From assembly GCA_021199975.1 (NCBI GenBank), contig JAJQHF010000269.1, forward strand, positions 1 to 6,404: a stretch of 6,404 nucleotides of DNA, in the 5' to 3' direction. How positions within the stretch are numbered: the stretch's first letter is position 1; every line of letters begins with the position of its first letter. The notes beneath the pieces were generated by a model that searched no databases, was not told the origin of the DNA, and saw nothing but the letters and a program-made list of their open reading frames with translations. Origin of the DNA: Candidatus Gastranaerophilales bacterium (GTDB lineage: Bacteria > Cyanobacteriota > Vampirovibrionia > Gastranaerophilales > Gastranaerophilaceae). The position numbers and the translations under genes are program-made. Of the stretch, positions 1-5,305 are shown piece after piece.

Positions 1-1249
1 CTATATCATTTTGTATATCGATATCAGGATAAGGAAATTTTATTTTCTTTAGATTATCTATTCCTAATTCAGTTTGTTTTGTAGACTGGGCGGATTTAAC
101 TAAATTTAATTGTTCTTGTCCAAAACTACTATTAAATAAGTATGTATAGTAAAGTGGATTTACTATTTTAGTATTAAGCCTTAATAACAAAATATGACTA
201 TCATATAATAATCCTGTGTTTTTTTCTGTTATGCAAGATGCACGACCAATTGTTCCTTCTCCTGTTGAATTAATTAAAACATCGCCTATTTTGGTTTTAA
301 AATTATTATCAATAGAATCTAACCAAGTTTTAGAAACCGTCTTAGCAAAAGTCATGTCAATATAGTTCCAACGATTACATTTCTGGTTCAAAATAATTGA
401 ATTACTATCATCATATTTTGGACTTTTCCCACGAAAGACCTCTAAATATATACTTGGATTCTCAATTAATGATTGTAACTTATATTTCTTACAAGAGAAT
501 AAATTTACTCCTAATATTTTATCTGCTCCCCATAGTACAAGTTTTGAAAAATCTATAAAGCTTAATGAGCTTTTTGTATCAGATTTTTGATTTATTGATA
601 ACCCCAAGTTATTCAACAAATACATTTCAATTTCTTTTTCAAGATTATTTATTTCTTTTTCTTGTTCTTCGGCTAATTTTATTTTTTTGTTATACTTGTC
701 AACAATTTCTTGTTGTATTTTTATTGATGGTAAGGGCATCTTAATTTGACCCATTGAATTAAAAGACAAGGTTTGTCTTACAGAACCTGTTGTATTTTCA
801 CGAATTAATTCATTAAATTTATTTGTTTTAAACATAATATATAAAAATTTAGACAATAAACCTTCTTTGCAGCTAAAAACAACATATGCAGGGCTTATAT
901 ATTTATATTTTTGTTCGTTTGTTTTTAATCCAATAGAACCAACATTTATTCTATATGGGTTATAAACAAGAAATCCATTATTAACAATCTTATATTGTTG
1001 ATTTATATTTTGACCTATTTCTACATAGGCATCAAATAAACCTATTTTATTATTAACACCAAGAATTTCAAATTTTTCTTTCGGGAAATCAAATGGTTTT
1101 ATTTTTAAATTTTCTTCTTTTATATAATCAGCAAGTTTAACAATTGGATATGTAGAATTAATCTTATTGAAAACGTAACGTTTAAAATCCCAAAGTTTTA
1201 ATTCTGAAAAGTTTATAAAATTTAAATATGAAAATTTACAACTATTCAT
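1..1249 (-). CDS. hsdS: Restriction-modification specificity subunit (HsdS-like), 3' end cut by window edge
   Basis: Specificity subunit that reads the bipartite DNA target for the partner nuclease-methyltransferase. The frame is open for 416 codons with no stop before the edge. Two half-proteins are visible. The first target-recognition domain (about residues 15-175) ends in the typical MPLPSIKIQQEIV junction and a charged coiled coil (about 178-210, rich in E, K and L). The second domain (about 228-405) ends in FPYPDIDIQNDI, where the second coiled coil should begin. Each half opens with a similar FSxLxLW motif (residues 14-20 and 234-240), as expected for the internal pseudo-repeat of HsdS. 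By family comparison only some 30-50 residues are missing. The ATG at 1247-1249 overlaps the end of the upstream methyltransferase gene by 8 nt, which implies translational coupling; a GAGGA at 1261-1265 lies 11 nt upstream. The family is secure; the DNA target cannot be read from sequence. Confidence 0.92.
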   Translation of the reverse strand, partial: MNSCKFSYLNFINFSELKLWDFKRYVFNKINSTYPIVKLADYIKEENLKIKPFDFPKEKFEILGVNNKIGLFDAYVEIGQNINQQYKIVNNGFLVYNPYRINVGSIGLKTNEQKYKYISPAYVVFSCKEGLLSKFLYIMFKTNKFNELIRENTTGSVRQTLSFNSMGQIKMPLPSIKIQQEIVDKYNKKIKLAEEQEKEINNLEKEIEMYLLNNLGLSINQKSDTKSSLSFIDFSKLVLWGADKILGVNLFSCKKYKLQSLIENPSIYLEVFRGKSPKYDDSNSIILNQKCNRWNYIDMTFAKTVSKTWLDSIDNNFKTKIGDVLINSTGEGTIGRASCITEKNTGLLYDSHILLLRLNTKIVNPLYYTYLFNSSFGQEQLNLVKSAQSTKQTELGIDNLKKIKFPYPDIDIQNDI

Positions 1250-3575
1250 CAATAACTTGTTCCTCTGTATTCATAATTCGTATCAAGTCATTATTTCTAA
1301 GTTTATAACTAATTTCTAATTTGTTATTTTGCCATAAATTATTTTGTTGACGATATGTTTTAAATTCTTTTGCTACGTCAATAAGTTCATTATCACATTC
1401 TGCTCCGGTTGGTGTTATACCTGCTTTTTTGACTTGAACAATTGGAATTTGGTAATCAAATAATTCTTTGATTTTTTCTTTGCCTACAGTTTCCATCTGA
1501 GCTTCAAACTTGGTTTTTAACTCTTTTCGATATTGTTTATCCCACAAGGCTAAAGCCATAATGCCTTTATTTCCTTGCCAATTTGTATTCAATATTTTTT
1601 GTTTTTCCGGCAGCATTATTGAATTAACTTCTTTTGTAACTTTTTCTTCAATTTCTTTTTTAACTTCACTTTTAATTTTTTCATATTGTTCAATTTCCTC
1701 TGTCGTAAATTTTTTTAAGAACAATAAACTAGGTTTTATTGTTGCCCCGGAAGCCATAAATACATCTTGAGGAATGGAAGTAATTAAAAGAATTTTTGCT
1801 TTTGATTCAAAATAATCTCTTACTTTTTGTAAATTAGAATTATTTAATACACCTTCAGGTAAAACAATTCCCATTCTTCCACCTGATTTTAAAAGTTTTA
1901 AACACCTTTCCAAAAACAGAACTTCTGTCAAACTACTAACTTTTCCCAAATTAAATCGATCTAATACTTTTTGATTTTTATCAATTGCGGAATTAAGTTC
2001 ATTAATTTGTTTTATGCAGTCTTCACCATAGCGTTTTTCGTATTCTTTTATCTTATCTTCATCATAAAATTTGTCTGTTTCACTCAAACGATAATCTTTT
2101 TCAATTCTTGCACCAAATGGCGGGTTTGTAAGAATTACATCAAATCTATTTTCAAAAATCCCATTAACATTTATCAGCCCATCATGATGATGAACTCCGC
2201 CATGTCCATCGCCATGCATAATCATATTCATTTTTGAAGTTCTAGCCATTCTTGGATTAGCATCTGTTCCAAATATGCAGCCAGAAGATAGTTTTGAAAT
2301 TCTTCTATTCTTTTCTGCTTCTGTTTGTTTAGAATATGATTTATTTGGAACGCTTATATCTATTGTTAATTTCCTAATAATATCGCTATATTTTTCGTTT
2401 ACTTCAAGCTGCTCTTTTTCAGATAAACTTTCATATTTTTCATCAAAAAATTGTGCTTTAAAATCCTTTTTGCATTGTTCAACATCTTTCTCAATTTTAT
2501 CTCTTACGTATTCAAAGGCTTTGATTAAGAATCCCCCGGAACCGCATGTCGGATCGCATATAGTTTCTCCTTCTTGAGGGTCTAAAACTTCTACCATAAA
2601 ATCAACAATCGTACGAGGAGTAAAGAACTGTCCTAATTCACCTCGGAATGTAGTTCCTAAGAAATGTTCAAAAGCAATACCTTTTACATCATCTGAAGTT
2701 GCAGAAAGATTATACTTTTCAAGTTCTTTAACAATCTGTTCAAAACTATATTGCTTGATTCTAATTGTTTCATATGACTCAAAAAGTTTGTCGTCCGCAA
2801 ATTCATCTTTAGTTGCTTTAAATAAATATTGCATATAAGGAATTTGTGCTTCTAATGGTAAATGTTTTTTGATATTCTTTTCAAAATGTTTTTCATCTTT
2901 TTGAAATTTTTCTAAAGAAAATAAAACATCTTCATCCGGATTTCGTTCGTACCTTATTTTCATAAATAAAATTTTACTAATTTCATCAAATGCAGCTTCC
3001 GGAGAAAGTTTATCATTATTTCGAATAATACAGTGACATTTAAATAATAGTTTTGCGAACTCATCTCTAGAAAAAGCTTTTGTTTGTGACAATAATTTAT
3101 TAATTTTCTTATCATCATTCACAATTGATGCATTAGGAATATCAATTATTTCATCCAGGTCTTTTGGTAAAGAATCTTTATCAACTTTAAAAAACTTAGT
3201 TTCTTTTTCATTAGTTGTTACAAAGAAATTTGCGCCGGACCAAGCAGCATAATTTGCACCTTGATAATAATCTTCTTGTCTGATTTTTACTGTTTCTGCT
3301 TTGCATTCAATTACAATAAAAGCGGCTTTGTTGTGTTGTTTATCCTCTTTTGATTTCCACACAACAATATCTGCTCTGGCTTTACCTTGTCCACGATGAG
3401 CATTATTTACTTGCAGTTCTTCAGCCATTTGTTTTAAACTGTATCCGTAATAATTTACTAATTTACAGATATAATTTTGTCTAACTTGTTCTTCCGGTGT
3501 AAGAATTAACCATTTATCTCTTAATGGTGAAAAAATTTTATTATTCTCAATTTGAACTTCCAATTTCAAAGTCAT
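1242..3575 (-). CDS. Fused PD-(D/E)xK nuclease / N6-adenine DNA methyltransferase (restriction-modification RM subunit)
   Basis: A 777-residue protein that probably both cuts and methylates DNA when guided by the HsdS-like partner encoded directly downstream. Residues about 25-130 resemble the HsdR N-terminal nuclease domain: EEQVRQ (28-33), then ADI with D69, then IECK with E90 and K92, forming a PD-(D/E)xK active site. Residues about 165-300 are helical, like the HsdM N-terminal region. The methyltransferase core has GELGQFFTPR (312-321), AdoMet motif I DPTCGSGGF (341-349), a Gly/His-rich stretch (454-466) and catalytic motif IV NPPF (484-487), which marks amino (N6-adenine) methylation. 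A charged helical segment follows (about 625-650). No DEAD/SF2 translocase motif is present, so this is neither HsdR nor plain HsdM. The ATG at 3573-3575 is supported by GAGGG at 3582-3586, six nt upstream. The combination matches the layout of BcgI subunit A (Type IIB); assignment to that class is inference. Confidence 0.9.
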   Translation of the reverse strand: MTLKLEVQIENNKIFSPLRDKWLILTPEEQVRQNYICKLVNYYGYSLKQMAEELQVNNAHRGQGKARADIVVWKSKEDKQHNKAAFIVIECKAETVKIRQEDYYQGANYAAWSGANFFVTTNEKETKFFKVDKDSLPKDLDEIIDIPNASIVNDDKKINKLLSQTKAFSRDEFAKLLFKCHCIIRNNDKLSPEAAFDEISKILFMKIRYERNPDEDVLFSLEKFQKDEKHFEKNIKKHLPLEAQIPYMQYLFKATKDEFADDKLFESYETIRIKQYSFEQIVKELEKYNLSATSDDVKGIAFEHFLGTTFRGELGQFFTPRTIVDFMVEVLDPQEGETICDPTCGSGGFLIKAFEYVRDKIEKDVEQCKKDFKAQFFDEKYESLSEKEQLEVNEKYSDIIRKLTIDISVPNKSYSKQTEAEKNRRISKLSSGCIFGTDANPRMARTSKMNMIMHGDGHGGVHHHDGLINVNGIFENRFDVILTNPPFGARIEKDYRLSETDKFYDEDKIKEYEKRYGEDCIKQINELNSAIDKNQKVLDRFNLGKVSSLTEVLFLERCLKLLKSGGRMGIVLPEGVLNNSNLQKVRDYFESKAKILLITSIPQDVFMASGATIKPSLLFLKKFTTEEIEQYEKIKSEVKKEIEEKVTKEVNSIMLPEKQKILNTNWQGNKGIMALALWDKQYRKELKTKFEAQMETVGKEKIKELFDYQIPIVQVKKAGITPTGAECDNELIDVAKEFKTYRQQNNLWQNNKLEISYKLRNNDLIRIMNTEEQVIDE

Positions 3576-3581
3576 ACCTAA

Positions 3582-3586
3582 CCCTC
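3582..3586 (-). promoter_or_regulatory. Shine-Dalgarno site of the restriction-modification operon
   Basis: On the minus strand this reads GAGGG, separated from the ATG at 3575 by six nt (TTAGGT). It fixes the start of the nuclease-methyltransferase gene. Confidence 0.7.
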
Positions 3587-3646
3587 GCTTATGTCTTTAT
3601 ATTAGCATGAATAAATGCGTTAGAACTATTTGTAAAGAGAGTTTCA

Positions 3647-3676
3647 ATTATATTTAGTATTTTATGGTAATTGCAA
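3647..3676 (-). promoter_or_regulatory. Predicted sigma-70 type promoter of the restriction-modification operon
   Basis: Minus-strand TTGCAA (3671-3676) and a perfect TATAAT (3647-3652) are separated by 18 nt. Transcription would start near 3640, giving a leader of about 65 nt before the nuclease-methyltransferase ATG. The leader contains a short imperfect inverted repeat (GCAT at 3605-3608 and ATGC at 3615-3618). The promoter starts right after the last stop of the decayed frame upstream, so the operon appears to be transcribed independently of the tRNA/HAD unit. AT-rich sequence gives chance matches, so this is a prediction only. Confidence 0.5.
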
Positions 3677-3680
3677 AATG

Positions 3681-3923
3681 CTATAATTTTTTTATAAACA
3701 CACAAATACTTTCATGTAGCTCTTTAAAATCCAGTGCTTTGCCAAAATAAATATGTTTTCCCAATTAATATTGAGTTTTTAATTCTTCCAAATTTTCAAA
3801 ATTTTGATGATACCCCGAAAAACAAGTGAAGACTTGATGATTACGATACATAAAAATATAAAATTATCAGGATAGTTCCGTTTTTATATATTCTCTCATT
3901 CTTTTAAATTCTTCTTTGTATAC
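3681..3923 (-). pseudogene. Possible decayed coding remnant, about 80 codons in one frame broken by stops
   Basis: On the minus strand one frame runs from 3923 to the stop at 3681-3683, with a TGA-TAA pair at 3864-3869 and a TAA at 3765-3767. The three open pieces (18, 32 and 27 codons) read like protein rather than random AT-rich sequence: the first ends REYIKTELS, the second includes MYRNHQVFTCFSGYHQNF, and the third includes GKHIYFGKALDFKELH. All share the same frame, which favours one gene damaged by stop mutations over three chance ORFs. I do not recognise the family. No start codon or ribosome site is evident at the 5' end, and the frame begins right at the tRNA terminator. The alternative is non-coding intergenic DNA with chance open frames. 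The rest of the 3576-3958 gap contains only the promoter and terminator listed separately. Confidence 0.4.
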
Positions 3924-3953
3924 AAAAAAGACACTGTATACAGTGTCTTTTTT
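3924..3953 (-). terminator. Rho-independent terminator after tRNA-Leu (perfect 30-bp palindrome)
   Basis: A perfect inverted repeat with arms AAAAAAGACACTG and CAGTGTCTTTTTT around TATA. On the minus strand it lies five nt beyond the tRNA discriminator base and ends in a run of Ts, so it should end the HAD/tRNA-Leu transcript. Because the palindrome also has Ts on the plus-strand side, it could work in both directions. Confidence 0.85.
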
Positions 3954-3958
3954 TAAAT

Positions 3959-4044
3959 TGCCGAAGGCCGGACTCGAACCGGCACGCAGGGTGAGCTGCG
4001 TCAGATTTTGAGTCTGATGCGTCTACCAATTTCGCCACTCCGGC
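3959..4044 (-). tRNA. tRNA-Leu, anticodon CAA
   Basis: An 86-nt leucine tRNA. The acceptor stem pairs GCCGGAG with CTTCGGC (one G-U pair). The anticodon stem TCAGA/TCTGA holds the loop CTCAAAA, giving anticodon CAA (4008-4010) for UUG codons. A long variable arm (CGCAG/CTGCG) is present, as expected of class II tRNAs. The T stem GCCGG/CCGGC encloses TTCGAGT. The discriminator is A (3959), as required for leucine, and CCA is not encoded, so it must be added after transcription. The HAD gene lies 21 nt upstream and a strong terminator directly downstream. Confidence 0.97.
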
Positions 4045-4062
4045 AAATCGTGCGCTATGCTT

Positions 4063-4091
4063 ATATTAGCTTAAATATAATTTTTTTTCAA
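4063..4091 (-). promoter_or_regulatory. Predicted promoter of tRNA-Leu, inside the 3' end of the HAD gene
   Basis: Minus-strand TTGAAA (4086-4091) and TAATAT (4063-4068) are separated by exactly 17 nt. Transcription would start near 4056, about a dozen nt before the mature tRNA. The -10 box overlaps the HAD stop codon (4066-4068), so the tRNA can be made separately from the HAD transcript. Confidence 0.55.
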
Positions 4092-4737
4092 TTATTTTTA
4101 TTATATCTTTAGGAGTTTGAGCAAAAATATTTCCGCCGTGGTCAATAAGAAATTGTTTATCTCTAAATCCCCATAATACACTTATACAGGGTATTTTTAT
4201 ATTTTCTGCTGTTAAAATATCTACGTCAGAATCTCCTATATATATTGATTTTTCAATTGATGAATTAAGTTCTTTAACTGTTTTTAAAATGCCATCAGCT
4301 TCAGGTTTTTTTCTTATTCCATATCCTTCGCCTATTGCAGTTTGGATTAAGTCTTTAAAATAATATTCACATAATTTTTTTACCGCATCATCAAATTTAT
4401 TTGAAACAACTGCGGTTTTATATCCTTTTTCTTTTAACTCCTTTAATAGTGGTATAATTCCTTCATACGGTTTAGTATATTCAAACATGATATTTTGATA
4501 ATATTCTTTGAATGAATTTAATATTTGAAAAAATTTTTCTTTTTCAACATTTTCGTTTAAAGCTCTTTCCAGCGCTTTAACTATGCCATTTCCCACAAAG
4601 GCTCTTATTTCTTCTTGAGTTCTTTCTTTATAGCCGAAATTTTTTAGCGCATAATTAAATCCAATCTGCAAACCGCTTAATGTATCTAATAAAGTTCCGT
4701 CTAAATCAAAAATTATTGTATCTTTTACCATATACAT
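4066..4737 (-). CDS. HAD-family hydrolase, phosphoglycolate phosphatase type
   Basis: A 223-residue cytosolic haloacid-dehalogenase-superfamily phosphatase. Motif I is FDLDGTLLD (residues 10-18) with nucleophile D11 and acid D13; motif II is the serine in VVSNK (S112); motif III is the lysine in RKKPEAD (K144); motif IV is YIGDSDVDI (166-174) with D169 and D173. The helical insert between motifs I and II (about 19-95) is the C1 cap of the Gph/PGMB group. Length and motif order match phosphoglycolate phosphatase-like enzymes, but the physiological substrate (2-phosphoglycolate, pyrophosphate or a sugar phosphate) cannot be decided from sequence. The start is ATG at 4735-4737; a second ATG at 4729-4731 is an equally possible start. 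Neither has a visible Shine-Dalgarno site. The gene reads towards tRNA-Leu with no terminator between them. Confidence 0.9.
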   Translation of the reverse strand: MYMVKDTIIFDLDGTLLDTLSGLQIGFNYALKNFGYKERTQEEIRAFVGNGIVKALERALNENVEKEKFFQILNSFKEYYQNIMFEYTKPYEGIIPLLKELKEKGYKTAVVSNKFDDAVKKLCEYYFKDLIQTAIGEGYGIRKKPEADGILKTVKELNSSIEKSIYIGDSDVDILTAENIKIPCISVLWGFRDKQFLIDHGGNIFAQTPKDIIKIIEKKLYLS

Positions 4738-4740
4738 AAT

Positions 4741-4794
4741 ATACCATTAAATTGTAAATAATTTGTCAAAATAGTCAGATTGTATAATTATAAT
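4741..4794. promoter_or_regulatory. Divergent promoter region between the HAD gene and the oxidoreductase remnant
   Basis: On the minus strand a consensus TTGACA (4764-4769) lies 17 nt from a weak TGGTAT (4741-4746). This would start transcription almost at the HAD start codon, giving a leaderless or nearly leaderless mRNA, in line with the lack of a ribosome site. On the plus strand two adjacent TATAAT boxes (4783-4788 and 4789-4794) precede the oxidoreductase remnant; the overlapping TTGTCA (4763-4768) is 14 and 20 nt away, so the plus promoter has no well-spaced -35. The shared TTTGTCAAA core could couple the two directions. Confidence 0.4.
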
Positions 4795-4814
4795 GTTATA
4801 TATACTAAGGAGTT

Positions 4815-5123
4815 ATAAATAAAGGAAGACAAAAAAAGGTAATAATAATAGGCGCCGGTTCTGCCGGTTTAAGTGCTGCTTATTATTTGCTGAAAAATAC
4901 TGATATACAGCCTGTTGTTCTTGAAGAAACACCATATATAGGCGGCATTTCAAGAACGCATGTTCATAACGGCAGCAGAATGGATTTAGGAGGACACCGA
5001 TTTTTTACTAAAAATGATGAAGTTATGAATTTTTGGAGTTTGTGGCTAACTTTCCTTAAAACCATAGCAAGTGAATTGAGTTCCGTCAGCTCCGAATTCA
5101 ATGTTTGTTATATCAGTCTATAA
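4815..5123 (+). pseudogene. Truncated FAD/NAD(P)-binding oxidoreductase (amine oxidase / UDP-galactopyranose mutase-like N-terminus)
   Basis: The frame encodes the FAD-binding N-terminus of an NAD(P)/FAD-dependent oxidoreductase: a beta strand and dinucleotide motif VIIIGAGSAGLSAAYYL, the acidic end of the second strand in VVLEE, GGISRT, and the LGGHRFF motif seen in protoporphyrinogen-oxidase-like and UDP-galactopyranose-mutase-like enzymes. Such enzymes usually have 400-500 residues; here the family-like sequence stops after NFW near 5036, and the frame ends at 5121-5123 after about 28 unrelated codons. The start is also abnormal. AAGGAG (4807-4812) is present, but no ATG, GTG or TTG occurs between the upstream in-frame stop (4806-4808) and the Rossmann motif. 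ATA at 4815 may be a mutated ATG, although it is only 2 nt from the AAGGAG. The TTG at 4887 is in frame but would remove the FAD motif. Both ends are therefore damaged, and a functional product is unlikely. Confidence 0.8.
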
Positions 5124-5203
5124 TTATTGCTATTAAAGAACTTAAGACTAATTTTATTCAATTTTTGAACTGAAGCAAAATTCTCACTTTCAATTACATT
5201 TTT

Positions 5204-5219
5204 GGTCAAGAAATTGACC
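5204..5219 (+). terminator. Small hairpin, possible weak terminator of the truncated gene
   Basis: GGTCAA and TTGACC form a perfect 6-bp stem around a GAAA tetraloop, followed after two to three nt by ATTTTTG. The stem is short and the T run weak, so it may terminate the oxidoreductase remnant or act as an operator for the helicase gene downstream. Confidence 0.35.
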
Positions 5220-5225
5220 TGATTT

Positions 5226-5253
5226 TTGATAAAATCTTAAGCTAGAATGTAAT
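5226..5253 (+). promoter_or_regulatory. Predicted promoter of the RecQ-like helicase gene
   Basis: TTGATA (5226-5231) and TGTAAT (5248-5253) are 16 nt apart; each differs from consensus at one position. Transcription would start near 5260, about 45 nt before the TTG start. The -10 box lies in the first of two AATGTAAT direct repeats and the second lies at the predicted start site. A competing extended -10 (TGTTATACT, 5274-5282) would give a very short leader. Confidence 0.4.
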
Positions 5254-5264
5254 CGAAATGTAAT
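5246..5264 (+). repeat. Two AATGTAAT direct repeats, 11 nt apart
   Basis: AATGTAAT occurs at 5246-5253 and 5257-5264, one helical turn apart. An inverted copy (ATTACATTT) lies at 5193-5201. The copies overlap the predicted helicase promoter and could be a regulator-binding array; in AT-rich DNA chance is a real alternative. Confidence 0.45.
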
Positions 5265-5288
5265 GTATTTTTATGTTATACTAAAAAA

Positions 5289-5293
5289 GAGGG
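5289..5293 (+). promoter_or_regulatory. Probable ribosome binding site of the RecQ-like gene
   Basis: GAGGG within AAGAGGG lies 12 nt before the TTG at 5306. The long spacing and TTG start suggest weak translation initiation. No ATG or GTG is available in frame between the upstream stop and the conserved region. Confidence 0.5.
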
Positions 5294-5305
5294 TATTGAT
5301 TTACG

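Noticed and set aside
1510..2577. Three plus-strand open frames of 86-100 codons (1510-1770, 1971-2237, 2275-2577)
   Set aside because: They lie opposite the well-supported nuclease-methyltransferase gene, are rich in Phe/Ile/Ser as expected of antisense AT-rich coding DNA, and show no domain motif.
1242..3575. Reading the 777-residue protein as an ordinary HsdM or HsdR
   Set aside because: The N-terminal PD-(D/E)xK site rules out plain HsdM, and the methyltransferase motifs with no helicase motifs rule out HsdR.
4887..5123. A 78-codon frame with TTG start as an intact small gene
   Set aside because: The same frame continues upstream through a clear dinucleotide-binding motif, so this is the inner part of a truncated oxidoreductase and not a separate gene.
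5108..5236. Minus-strand open stretch of about 42 codons in the gap before the helicase
   Set aside because: It has no ATG or GTG start with a ribosome site, and its composition is what AT-rich DNA gives by chance; I could not link it to a family.
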